Part shown: positions 34,035 through 44,735 of the stretch, in pieces
Layout: each line of letters opens with the position of its first letter
How positions within the stretch are numbered: the stretch's first letter is position 1
Source of the DNA: Calliphora vicina
Taxonomy: Eukaryota; Arthropoda; Insecta; Diptera; Calliphoridae
Reading direction: 5' to 3'
NCBI RefSeq assembly: GCF_958450345.1
Contig: NC_088783.1
Coordinates: forward strand, 21,641,701-21,705,700
DNA: 64,000 nucleotides
The notes under the pieces: generated by a model
What the model was told of the DNA's origin: nothing
What the model saw: only the letters and a program-made list of their open reading frames with translations
Databases searched by the model: none
Made by a program: the position numbers and the translations under genes

Positions 34035-35020
34035 AAAAAAGTGAATTTTTACAATATAAATTTATTCAAAGTATTTGCCATGATTAGCTCTGACCTTTTA
34101 CCATATTTCTGGCAACATATGGATTCCGAGCCAAAATAATTGCTCATCTTTTGAGGACAATTTCGGATACTCTGTTCTGAAGTGAAGCGTATCACAGAGA
34201 GAGCCTTCTGCATTGATGGAAACAAATAGTAGTCGGACGTGGCGAGATCTGGTGAGGCAAAACTTTCCAACCACTTCATTTCAACAGGTATTGCAACATG
34301 TAGCCGAGTGTTGTCACGTCTTGATGTTTTCGGCAAATGCTCGTTTCAAACGAATCAGTACAGGTTCCCTATGATGGTCTGGCCAGATTTCAGCAGCTTA
34401 TAATATATAGGACCCTTTTGCTCCAAAGAAATCCAGAGAATTTCCTTAGCGCCATGGATACTTATCTTTGATGTCGATTCGGCTGGTTGGCCGGGCTTCA
34501 CATACGATCTCTTATGCTTCGGGTTATCGTAATAGATCCATTTTTCATCGCAAGTTATGATTCAATGCAAAAATTATTTTCTTTTAAAGCGTTCAAGCAT
34601 CATTTCGGACATGAAAAATCGTCTCTCAAGGTCTCTCTGCTTCAATTCGTATGGTACCCAATTTCCCTGATTTTGAATGAATCCTGCTGCTCGCAAACAT
34701 TTTGAAAATTCAGCTTGAGTAGCTCCCAATGATTTTGCAAGCTTTTGTTGAGTTTGAAAACATTATTGATGGAGTAATGCCTCCAATTCTTGGTATTCAA
34801 ACTTGTTTGGCTGGCCTGGGCTGTTTTCGTCTTCCGTGTCAAAATTAACACTTCTGAACCGCATAAAATATCACTCGCACGTTGAAATTGATTGAACACA
34901 TTCACCATATGCTTCGGTGTTCAATAGGTGGGCTTCAGCGACACTTTTTCAAATTCAAGAAGTAGAAGCAAAACTTCTCGCATATGATGACTCGTTGGCA
35001 CAAAATTCGATATTTTCTAA
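34035..35020 (-). pseudogene. Near full-length decayed mariner transposase gene
   Basis: On the minus strand the relic starts near 35010 with FVPTSHHMREVLLLLFEFEK-like sequence. It continues with TKNWRHYSINNVFKLNKS (helix-turn-helix region), CDEKWIYYDNPKHKRSYVKP at about 34545 (first catalytic Asp), SIHGAKEILWISLEQKGP, DNTRLHVAIPVE at about 34300 (second Asp), and SPDLATSDYYLFPSMQKAL at about 34250 (third Asp). It ends with YGKRSELIMANTLNKFIL. The DD34D residues survive, but frameshifts and stops break the frame in several places. It is the most complete mariner of the window. Confidence 0.92.
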
Positions 35021-35093
35021 GCAAAAACAATTTAATTTTTTACCTTTCTATCCAGAATTATTACCCATTATTTTATATATAAACTTATTTCGA

Positions 35094-35480
35094 ATAGAGG
35101 GCAGATAAAATGCAACGTTTCTTGCACAAATGCAAACCACAGTAAAATTTCCAACTGGGTTAAAATTTTTTATTCAATTATTTGGAAATTCCTTATATCC
35201 ATTGCTAACATAATGTTAAATCATTTAAAATTTTTTATTAATTTTCATTTCTTAAACAATTTTTCTTTTTTTTCTCACACGTAATCGATAGAGGGCAGAT
35301 AAAATGCCACATTTCTTGCACAAAAGAAAACTACAGTAAAAATTTCCAACTGGGTCAAAATTTTTTATTCAATTATTTGTAAATTTCTTATATCCATTGC
35401 TAACATAATGTTAAATCATTTAAAAATTTTTATTAATTTTCTTCACTTAAACAAATTTTCTTTTTTCTCACACTTTCCAT
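35094..35480. repeat. Tandem duplication of a 194-bp unit
   Basis: The unit begins ATAGAGGGCAGATAAAATGC at 35094 and again at 35288. Both copies share TTTCTTGCACAAA, TTCCAACTGGGT, TATCCATTGCTAACATAATG and a TTTTCTCACAC end, with about 90% identity. No coding signal. Confidence 0.88.
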
Positions 35481-36439
35481 TATCAATTTAAAGTAGATTT
35501 CAAAAATTAAAATTTATAAGAAAACTAAATGTTTAAATTTTGCAAAAAGAAAACATATTCTTTACAAATAACTATGAATTGTTTAACAAACTGTAAAAAA
35601 TTTCCTTAGACGACTGATTTAATATGGAAAAAATTCTGGGTATTTACAACTCACAAGAACAAATATAACATACAAACTGAAAATGTAAATATAAAGTAAA
35701 AAGTTAAAAGTGCTTTATATGAGTAAAAGATAACTGAATTTGAATTTGAATCTGTATCTGTTTCTGTTTCTTTATTTTCCAATGTTTGGCTAAAAGGCAT
35801 ATGAATGCAAAGATGAAGACGACTCCCAGGAATAATTCTTACTAAAGACATCAAATATGTAGAACAGATATTGTTGCAAAGTATAATATGTAGTTGTTTT
35901 TCGTTTTTCTGGGGAATATGTATTTTTTTTAAGAATTTTTTTCTGTATTTCTGTAATAAATATTTGAAATTGCTTAGCAGATTGTTTTTCAACATATGTA
36001 GATAAATTAACAAAATTAATTCTCATGTATAGATGTTAATAATATAATTTTAATTGGCTAATGTTTCAATTTTAATTGCCTTGATTATTTTTCATTTTCT
36101 TGCATCAGCTGTAAATAATTATCAAGATTATTTATTTGAAAATTTCTTGAACTATCTTTTAAATCTGAATAAGAAGCGTATAATTTTTATTAGCCTTTTA
36201 AAAACATTTTTTGTTAAAGAATTATTTTTGTTTGTGTAGGTTGTAAATAAAGATAAAATTTAAAAGCTTATATTTTTCTGAGGGTTAATTATTCATCATA
36301 AGATAAGCAACTGCAAATGCTCCCTCAATTTTGGCCATAATTTGAAAACAGTATAATTTTGATCCCAGACATAAAAGGGTTAATAATGTCCGAGAAATTA
36401 GATAATAGGCTACGAAATGTATTTTAAAGAATTTTTTTT
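35481..36439. other. AT-rich stretch without recognised feature
   Basis: The overlapping minus-strand frames at 35651-36026 are AT-rich and show no domain. ATCTGTATCTGTTTCTGTTT at 35750-35770 is a short degenerate simple repeat. Confidence 0.5.
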
Positions 36440-36515
36440 TATAAAAGGAAACAATCAACTACAAAAATGTACCTAAGTCTCAATAACCAACTTTCTAGAA
36501 CATATGAAATTCATA

Positions 36516-36697
36516 GGGCACTGCTACACGTTCAATATATATTGTGATATTTGGATCGCGATCCATTGTAATGGATCACGCAAAATTAGGTTATTCTGCG
36601 ATTTGGATCGCTATCCATCAATACTGCATGCTACACGTTCAATAAGTATCGCGATACTGGATCGCGGTCAATATATATTGAACGTGTAGCAGTGCCC
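36516..36697. mobile_element. MITE with GGGCACTGCTACACG termini, 182 bp
   Basis: The inverted termini are perfect over about 29 bases, starting GGGCACTGCTACACGTTCAA at the left and mirrored at the right. GCTACACGTTCAATA occurs again inside. The host repeat has an uninterrupted relative near 29070-29110 (minus strand), which fixes the boundaries and suggests a target duplication of about 3 bp (ATA/ATT). Confidence 0.88.
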
Positions 36698-36789
36698 ATT
36701 GGAATGATTGCCAAAAATTACAACGAGGCCCAAAAAAAAGTGCATGACAATTTTCATATACTGAAAGCTTATGTCCTCCTACAAATATT

Positions 36790-37276
36790 TATACCCTACA
36801 CCACTATAGTGGGGAGGGTATTATGCGTTTGTGCAGATGTTTGTTACACCCAATATTAGTCTAACACCCACCTTAAAGTATACCGATCGATCATTTTCTG
36901 GTTTTGGCTGGCTGTCCATGTAAACCTTGTGCACAGAGTACAGGTCGCAATTTTGAAGATATTTCTATCAAATTTGGTACATATTATTTTTTCGGCCCAA
37001 GGACCAAGCCTATTGAAACTGGCTGAAATCGGTCCTAGCCCCCATACAAATGTCCTTCCGAAATTGGACTTTATCGGTCATAAATGTTTAATTTATAAAT
37101 GTATCTCCACAAATTGCGCTCCAAATAAGTTGTATATATACAAAATTCATGTCACCAAATTTTGTTACGATCGGTCGATAATTAGTCATAGCTCCCATAT
37201 AGACCCGCTTCCGAAAATAACTTTAACGTGCATAAATCGCTTAAAAATTTTGGTATACATACAAAATTCAACATAA
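36790..37276 (+). mobile_element. DINE-1/Helentron-like element, first family, 3' truncated
   Basis: It starts TATACCCTACACCACTATAG then TAAAGTATACCGATCGATC. The interior matches 31095-31779 (GACCGGTTCA/ATTAGTCATAGCTCCC modules). It ends near ATACAAAATTCAACATAATT without the terminal hairpin. Part of the GTCCGTC region is also deleted. Confidence 0.78.
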
Positions 37277-37499
37277 TTAATTAATATTCGCACAATTTAC
37301 GAGCTCTACAAAGTTGTGCAAACCAGAGGTGGTCGACTTTGATATCCTGTATCGCACCTTGTATTGTAACAGGATGATTACAAATTGCTTTTCTGAAAGC
37401 GTATGTCCTCATGTAAGATTCATTCGTACATAATTTTAAAATCGGTCCAGTAGTTTTGAAGATACAGTTTTAGTGTTGAGTTGAAATTTTGTAGTTTGA
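37277..37499. other. Short unassigned stretch
   Basis: TGAAAGCGTATGTCCTCATG at 37396 resembles TGAAAGCTTATGTCCTCCTA at 36762, on the other side of the Helentron-like copy. This hints that 36760 and 37396 belong to duplicated or interrupted repeat DNA. Confidence 0.4.
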
Positions 37500-37502
37500 T
37501 TA

Positions 37503-38901
37503 CACAGGGCAACAAAGTCGAAAACATTTTAGAGGCTTTCTAAACCACTACACAATTTTGATGTATTGTGGTTCCAGTAGTACAAATATGGTCACAATTT
37601 TAAATTCTATTGAGAGGTTTTTTTTAAACAAATTTTTAAGTAAAATTGTTAATTTTTTTAAACGTTTCTTCACATAATTAATGATAACTCAAAAACGGTT
37701 AGTTCGATATTATTAAAATAAACTTAGAACAATTGAAATTTACATAGCCTTCAATACGTTTATATATTACGTTTTAATCGGCTTAGTAGTTGCGAAGTTA
37801 CTAAGAAATTGTTCAAGATTAATGCTTTTTTGTAAAGCCACATGTAATGGGAATAAAATGAGATATCAATCATAAAAATCGATGGATTCTTTTCGAATTT
37901 ATTCACAATTAAGTGAATTCTTTCATTTTCACAAAATGTTTGTTTTTTGTTAGATATACATAAATTTGAGTAGTTAATGTTCTTCTTTCGGTAGATTGAA
38001 TTTTTAAAACATTTTTCCCATTTTATGTACAATATTCCATATATATATTGCGTTTCAATTGGCTCAGTACTTTCGGAGTTATAATATCAAATTGAAGCAA
38101 AAAATATATTTTTTATGTGAAAATTTAAAATTTTTTTGTTTTAAAAAAATCATGAAAAATCGAAAACTACAGAAATTGTTCAGATTTATTACTTTATCAC
38201 AAAGCAACATGTAATAGGAATAAAATGAGATATCGGTCATAAAAATCGATGGATTATTTTCGAAGTTATTCACAATTAAGTGAATTCGCTCATTTTCCCA
38301 AAATGTTTGTTTTTTGTTAGATATACATAAAATAGAGTAGTTAATGTTGTTCTTTCGATTGATTGAATTTTGAAAACATTTTTCCCATGTTATGTACAAA
38401 TTTCCATATATATATTGCGTTTCAATTGGCTCAGTAGTTTCGGAGTTGTAATAACAAGTTAAAGCCAAAAATAAATTTTTTACGTGAAAATTTAAAATTT
38501 TTTTGTTTTAAAAAAATCATGAAAAATCGAAAACTACAGAAATTGTTCAGATTTATTACTTTATCACAAAGCAACATGTAATAGGAATAAAATGAGATAT
38601 CGATCGTAAAAATCGATGAATTCTTTTCGAATTTATTCACAATTAAGTGAATTCACTCATTTTCACAAAATTGTATGTGATTACAAGCGTGTACTTTGAG
38701 TGGAAATTTTACATATGTTTTGATTTTGTTACAACAACAAAACACGTGTAAAATGTAAGCACAATTGTGTGGAGAAACTCCTAACAAAATTTATAATTTT
38801 ACTAAAAAATTTGTAAAATTTTACCATTTTTGTACATAGGTAGACATGAAGCATCAAATCTATATAGTGGATAGTCAAGCCTTTTTTGCTGTTGACCTGT
38901 G
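37503..38901. mobile_element. TIR element with TTA target duplication and 365-bp tandem units
   Basis: It starts CACAGGGCAACAAAGTCG and ends TTTGCTGTTGACCTGTG, with TTA on each side (37500-37502 and 38902-38904). The interior is about 2.7 tandem units of roughly 365 bp (landmark GAGTAGTTAATGTT at 37968 and 38335). It is the same family as 25158-27472. Frames inside are shadows of the repeat. It shows what the family looks like without nested insertions. Confidence 0.82.
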
Positions 38902-38904
38902 TTA

Positions 38905-40423
38905 TTTTCTGTACACAAGACAGAGCTGTGAATGTATGAATTCTTTGAAAAAAAATCGAACGTTATAAATAAATACAAATAAATTTTAAATTTTTTTGTT
39001 GTTTTCAATATAAAATACGAAAGAAAATGTTCGTTCGCATTTAGAGAAACAGGCAGTACATATATGATTTATTTTAAAAATAAATCATAAACAAACTCCT
39101 AATAAAAAATGAAATAAGCCTGAAAAAAAATACTTCATTTTTTAATTGAAACAAAATCTCCTAACCACTTACCCATTTTTATAAAATCCTTTAAAACAGC
39201 TACACTTATCCATGAGTTTTCAAGGTCCAAAAATCACAATCAAATCTGTTGTATTTTAATTTTTACACTCCTTCTTCTATACTTTACAAATTTAAATAAA
39301 TTAGAAATTCTTTACACTTATTTGAAAACAATTCACTCGTGGCTAACAGTTGCCAGCTTAAAAACCATTTTAAGTAAAATTTGTATTCTTATTACATTTA
39401 TTTTATTATTATCACTAAGATTAAAATATTTTAACACTTAGATTTTATTCTCACACTCTATTTAAACTTGTTTTTTTAAACAGAAATGACATCAATTTTA
39501 TTAAAATTCTGCATACACTTTTAAAAATGGGTTATTGTTTTGATTACAGGACTTCTTTGTAAGCTGTTTTCATTACCCTGTTTTCATTAATAAAAATAGA
39601 GAAAAAAGAAAGAGAGAAAAAAAAAACTTGAATTAATAGATTTTCAAAAGGACTTTTGCTTGCTAAATTGAAAAAAAAAATGGCATAAATTATAATTTTG
39701 CTGTAGTTAATAGGCAAACAAACAAACTAAAAAAAACAACGTTAATGCTTTGCTAACTGAAGCTGGTTATAATAATTGTAAAAATGAATTCTGGAAAACA
39801 GAGAAAAAGACAAGACAAAATTGACATAAATACAAATTATACGCAAAAAGAAATTCAAATCAGTTCATCGAAGCGTATGAGTAATAATAATTGGAATACA
39901 ACGTGCTAAATTAAAGAATGCTGTGGAGTGAAGGCAGGTTGTAATAATTATTCATTATTTTTGTGTGGTCGTTTAAATTCGTTAAACATTATTTGTAATT
40001 AATGCAGCAGGGAAAATTAATATGGGTCAAATCTGCTTAACTGTTAGAAAATTATGCAGGAATTTCATTTTGTTTTTCATTTGAAATATGTAAATAAGGG
40101 GTTTTAATGTAAGAAAAAAATATTATTTTCCTGTCGTTTGTTTTAAATGAGTTTTATTTTAAGTCAGAGTAAATTATTTCAGGTTTAAATGCTGGTTTTG
40201 TGAAACTAATTTGCAATTTAATGACATTTTTAAACTGACTATTAAGGTGGGCCTTATTTCAGACTTTTGAGATGTGAGATGCTCCCAAGGTCTTTGTCTG
40301 ATAACGTTCAAAGGTTGCTTATTTTATTTACTATTTTTAAAATTTATATTTCATTTAATGAAAAATTGAAACGAGGTTTAAAAATGCAAACTTTAGCGAT
40401 TTTACCTATTATGGGTTAAGGTG
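38905..40423. other. AT-rich stretch without recognised feature
   Basis: A-rich tracts at 39600-39720 and 39780-39850. No gene, RNA or element terminus was recognised. Confidence 0.5.
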
Positions 40424-40519
40424 GGGACCAATTTGAAATTAATATAGCCACCATCATAAAAAGGTGGGGGTATATTAATTTGTCATCCCTCAAAGATTCT
40501 AGGACGATCTAAACGGTTT
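40424..40519 (+). repeat. Possible Helentron-like fragment
   Basis: GTGGGGGTATATTAATTTGT then ATTCTAGGACGATCTAAACG resembles the start and early interior of the second Helentron-like family and the minus-strand fragment at 20930-21120. No termini are present. Confidence 0.35.
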
Positions 40520-40582
40520 GGAACTGGACAGGGGAAGGTCTGGACTATAAGACGGGAAATGCAAAAACTTGCAACATGTGGC
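40520..40582 (+). repeat. 63-bp direct repeat, copy 1 (partner 41505-41567)
   Basis: The two copies differ at one base (AGACGGGAAATG against AGACGGGTAATG). The unit begins GGAACTGGACAGGGGAAGGT and ends TTGCAACATGTGGC, whose last bases match mariner sequence in minus orientation. Confidence 0.95.
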
Positions 40583-41057
40583 CTAGCGGCAGTATTGCCA
40601 ATTTAGCACTTTTAGTGCTAGATCTAGCACTTTTAAAACACATTTAGCACCATAAAAAGTAATCTAGCGCCTAGCACTTTTTTTAGCATTTTTAAATTTT
40701 TTTCTAGCATTTTTAAAATTTTTGTTACACAGAAAAAATAAATTCATAATTGGAATGAATTTTGTAATAAATATTATTAATCGAACATGACCTGACAGAC
40801 GTTGTCCTGTCAAAGTTAAAAAAATGCTTGTGTTCGATTTGTGAATTTGTGAGAAGCGGTTTGAAAAGGGTATAAATAGTTAAAAAGAAAAAAAAAAGTA
40901 TTATTGAATGATAATTTTTATTCATATAGGACATAGAATAAAATATATGTACATAGAAGCGCTACTGAGAGACAAAGAACCCATGTTTGTTGTCAAAAAC
41001 TCAAGTTCTTGCAACAACAGAATACATGTAAATCAATGTACACGGTTTGCTACCTAT

Positions 41058-41500
41058 ACGCAGAGAAAAAATATAATTGGGCATGGTTACTGTAACCATT
41101 TAAATAGTGTTACAAGTTTTTTAACAATATTAAAGTCACAGTAACCATTTACATGATTGTGGTAGCCATAACATGGTTAATTTACGATTCACATGATTGT
41201 ATCAACCATATATATGGTTACAGTAAACAAATATATGTTTGTGACAACCATTCATATGATGAAGGACTTATCATATTATGTTGCTCTCGGCTTAAGACAT
41301 CATAATCTGAGAACCATATATATATATATATCATAATCAACCATATATATAGTTGATACAATCATGTGAATCATAAATTAACCATATTATGGTTACCACA
41401 ACCATGTAAATGGTTACTGTGACTATAATATAGTTAAAAATCTTGTAACACTATTTAAATGGTTACAGTAACCATGCCCAATTATGTTTTTTCTCTGCGT
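41058..41500. mobile_element. 443-bp near-perfect hairpin (foldback MITE)
   Basis: It starts ACGCAGAGAAAAAATATAAT and ends with the inverted counterpart ATTATGTTTTTTCTCTGCGT. The arms pair over roughly 180-190 bp each, with repeated GGTTACTGTAACC-type palindromes, around a short centre near 41270-41300. The arm-to-arm similarity is high, which suggests a recent insertion. Confidence 0.9.
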
Positions 41501-41504
41501 GGAT

Positions 41505-41567
41505 GGAACTGGACAGGGGAAGGTCTGGACTATAAGACGGGTAATGCAAAAACTTGCAACATGTGGC
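41505..41567 (+). repeat. 63-bp direct repeat, copy 2
   Basis: Partner of 40520-40582 with one difference. It lies immediately after the 443-bp hairpin and inside the hAT-like element, although copy 1 lies outside it. Confidence 0.95.
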
Positions 41568-42689
41568 TCCTTTTCTTGATTAAACGATTATTTGCCAAGT
41601 TATTAGCGAATTTATATATTTTGAGTTTTTATATAAAAAATTGAATTTTGGTCAGAAGTATGACTGATCACAGATCGAGCTCTTTTTCTTGATTAAACGC
41701 TTATTTGACAAGTTATTAGCGAATTTATATATTTTGAGTTTTTATATAAAAAATCGACTTTTTGGTCAGAAATATGAGTGATCACAGATCGAGCTTGATT
41801 AAACGCTTATTGGTCAAGTTATTATCTATTTAAGCTATTGTGAGTTTTAATATAAGTAATCAAATTTTTGTCTGAAATATGATTGATCACAGACCTATGT
41901 ATTTTGCAGATGTATTTAATAAGTGGGCGTAATAGTGGACGTGGACAATTTTTATTTATGTAAAAACTTTTGCGGACTATGTATTGCGAACACTAAAAAA
42001 AATAGTTAAATAGGTCCAGGCGTCCTGCGATTTTAGTTATATTTATATTTTTCTTTCAGTAAAAACTTAAATTGGATTACTATGATCATTTAAACAAAAA
42101 ATTAACCAAATTGATGTAGCCGTTTTCCAATTTTAGATAAATCAAAAAAAGTGGGCGTGTTCAATTTTTCATTCCGTAAAAACCTAAGTTGGGCTATGAC
42201 CAACATTAAAAAAAAGATGTGTCTAAATCGGCCTGGTCGTTCTCTACTTATCCAGTTACCAACGAAAGACATTTGATTTTTATTTATATAGAAGATAGAT
42301 AGATAATAATGATGTTAATGACTGGAATTTTTAAATTCATCTAATTATTTTCGTGATCTTAAAACTTATGTGATAAAATATGAATTTTAAAAGTTCATTT
42401 TTAAGTAGTAATTTAAAGACTTTTTGTTTTTTTTTTTTAAATTTACTTTCGAGTTTTGTTTTTAAAAATAAATTGAACATTTTATTTTTGATTTTGTTTT
42501 TAAGAAACGATGTATTATCAATTTCTATATTCATATTTAAGTATGAAAATGGATTTTTTAAGAATTACAGATCTCATAGTTTACTATAAAGCCAATTTTT
42601 TTTATTTATTTTTGTTAGCACTTTTAGCATTTTTTTGAGAAAAATCTAGCATTTTTTCCCAATAATGTTTTGGCAACACTGCCTAGCGG

Positions 42690-42723
42690 TGTCATGTTCG
42701 AATATTACGGTTGTATGTCTAAC
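42690..42723 (-). pseudogene. Mariner fragment continuing 40571-40589 across the hAT-like insertion
   Basis: Read with the left flank, TTGCAACATGTGGCCTAGCG and TGTCATGTTCGAATATTACG match the reverse complement of the DNARPHVAT region at about 22185-22230. This identifies the insertion target. Confidence 0.78.
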
Positions 42724-42806
42724 ATAGGGTTCCTAAAGAAATTCCAGAAAATTCCCGAAAATTAACAAAAAAATATTCCTGGGAATTCCCGGGAAATTTT
42801 TCCCGC
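42724..42806. mobile_element. Fragment of the TAGGGTT/CCCGGG element family
   Basis: AGGGTTCCTAAAGAAATTCC, CTGGGAATTCCCGGG and TTTTTCCCG match the termini of 14759-15035 and 58382-59401. Only one end is present, and the mariner relic starts right after it. Confidence 0.6.
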
Positions 42807-42807
42807 T

Positions 42808-43255
42808 GCTTGAGTAGCTCCCAAAGATTTTGCAAGCTCTTTTTGAGTTTGATAACAATCTTATGGATTAATACCTCTAATTTTCCTCAAACTTTTTGGC
42901 TCCCAGAATATTCGGCCATCATGCCAATGTTGCAATACCTGTTGAAAACTATTTAGAAAGAAGTGGTTGGGAAGTTTTTTCTCACCCACCTTCTAGTGAA
43001 GACCTTGCCCCGTCCGAATACTATTTGTTTCGATCGATGTATGTATAACGCTCTCTCTGGAATACGCTTCACTTTGAAACAGAGTATTCGATATTGGCAT
43101 GATTCGTTCTTGGCCTCAAAAAATAAGCAATTCATTTGGCCATGTCCATATGTTGCAAGAAAGTTGGGAAAAATGTCATAGCTAACAATGGTCAATACTT
43201 TGAATAAATTTATATTGTAAAAATGTTTCAAAAGAATGCTAAAATTTGGAATAAA
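42808..43255 (+). pseudogene. Rearranged mariner transposase relic
   Basis: 42808-42895 is mariner sequence in minus orientation (match to about 34712-34800, the helix-turn-helix region). From about 42910 the plus strand reads NVAIPVENYLERSGWEVFSH, then PPSSEDLAPSEYYLFRSMY and SLSGIRFTLKQSIRYW, ending near 43205 with NNGQYFE-like text. In the third-Asp motif SPDLAPSDY the D of PDL has become ED. The inverted-then-direct arrangement repeats that at 3648-4589. Confidence 0.82.
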
Positions 43256-43676
43256 ATATCACGCATTGTTAAGTCAATAAGTAAATTCTCAAAACATTGT
43301 AACAAATTATTTGATAAAGGTTTCAGTCAAGATGAAATTTTCTGCTACATTTGTTTTTTTATTATGGTCTGAAAGGTTTACATGAAAAATACTGGAAAAT
43401 GGTTTGAAACGTAAATATGCTCCATCCAAATTGGTTTTAGAAAATTAAAAAATAAAACTAAGCAAAAGAATAATTGTAGTCACTCAAAACATTTCAATAC
43501 CTCTAATTTCTAGAGTGTAATAAAGTACATAGATCACTTTCGTTTATTTTCTTTTACTTATAACTTTTGACCTTTTGTGCAATTATTTTTTCTGTCCCTG
43601 TTAGAAATATCAAATTAGCATCATTTATCATCGGTCGTGATTTTTTTATTTTGTCTGTGTATATTTTTCTGTCCAG
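43256..43676. other. AT-rich stretch without recognised feature
   Basis: No gene, RNA or element terminus was recognised between the mariner relic and the next TIR element. Confidence 0.5.
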
Positions 43677-44486
43677 CACTGTGGTTCAAATCAAAATCTA
43701 GGTGGACAAAATTATTTGGCGATCTTTTTATATAGAATTATATAAACTTTTTTTCAAGTTACAGTAGGGTCTAGATATACATATAAAAAACATTAATAAA
43801 AAATTAAAAAAAATACGTTTTCATGTCTTTCTGAAACTAGATTTTTAAAAAGATCTGTATTTACTATATTTCAAGTTACAGTAGGGTCTAGATATATAAA
43901 AATCAATAATAAATAAAGAAATATTTCTAAAAATTCCATTCCGTAAAAATTAAAAAAAAAGTATTTCGACGGGTGCTGGCGGCTACAACTTTTTTACAAA
44001 GACATTCCCCAGAAGTTTCTTTAAATGATGTATATAGTCATTGGACGGGCTTCGACGGTCTTTTTTTTTGGCAAGCTATATAACATTCTTAGAAAAAAAA
44101 AATATCAGTATATTTTTGAGAACCAAGTTTAAAGGACTATAACAGGAAAATGGAGAGGCCCATAAATATAAGATATACATTTAATAAAAGCCTATATTAA
44201 CGTTTATCTATGTTTGGAAGTATGAATCTCTATATGGTAAAACCATTGAGATATATCTAATTTAGTAATGCAGTAAAATATTAAAAAAAATTAACGAAAA
44301 TATGATTCAAAATTTGTTGAACTTCTGGCGCTTCTGTCGAGAAAACGAAATGTCCAATTGAAAACCCCATTTGTATTGGAGGAGAGCAGATTGTCAGCTT
44401 CCGAAAAAAAACTTAGTTTTTCCAAATTCTGAAGATACCGATTTTCATAATTTTGTCCACCTAGATTTTGATTTGGAACCACAGTG
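43677..44486. mobile_element. TIR element with CACTGTGGTTC termini, 810 bp
   Basis: The left end CACTGTGGTTCAAATCAAAA plus TCTAGGTGGACAAAATTAT is mirrored at the right end with few mismatches (arms about 39 bp). The flanks TCCAG and CCCAG differ at one base and could be a 5-bp duplication. Inside, CAAGTTACAGTAGGGTCTAG occurs twice (about 43756 and 43871). No transposase was recognised. CACTGTGG plus a GC-rich 5-bp duplication would fit Transib; weak inference. Confidence 0.75.
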
Positions 44487-44735
44487 CCCAGTAGGATTTT
44501 TCCCAAATTATTCTAATAATATTAGTTTATGTAATGTTTGTTTTTTATTATTCTATTATTTTATTTTTCAAAATGTAATAAAGTTGAAAGGCCTTTTTCA
44601 TAATCAATTTTTAAATTTATCAACGATTTATAAAACTGATTTTGTATGGAAATTTTGTTTTATAAAACTTTTATAAATTTAGAAATTGATTATGAATATG
44701 GGGGTAAAAATATAATATTTAAAGACGACTTAAAA

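Larger units (their letters stand above)
40785..42305 (+). repeat. Dispersed repeat (ACCTGACAGACGTTGTCCTG start, TATATAGA end) nested in the hAT-like element
   Basis: It starts CATGACCTGACAGACGTTGT, as the inverted copy at 26511 does, and shares ATTATTGAATGATAATTTTT-type text and the CAACAACAGAATAC block. It then holds about three 113-bp units (CAGATCGAGCTC at 41671, 41785 and, decayed, 41890), GTGGGCGT motifs, and ends TTTATTTATATAGAAGATAG. The hairpin 41058-41500 interrupts it. Class not assigned; the start and end style is widespread in insect genomes. Confidence 0.6.
40590..42681. mobile_element. hAT-like element with perfect 8-bp target duplication, enlarged by nested insertions
   Basis: It starts CAGTATTGCCAATTTAGCAC and ends GTTTTGGCAACACTG; the flanks CCTAGCGG at 40582-40589 and 42682-42689 are identical. 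An 8-bp duplication and CAGTGTTGCCA-type termini are characteristic of hAT transposons. Subterminal TAGCACTTTTAG-type repeats occur at both ends. The target is a mariner relic: joining the flanks gives mariner text also seen at about 22190 on the minus strand. Most of the 2.1 kb is a nested dispersed repeat; no transposase survives. Confidence 0.9.
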
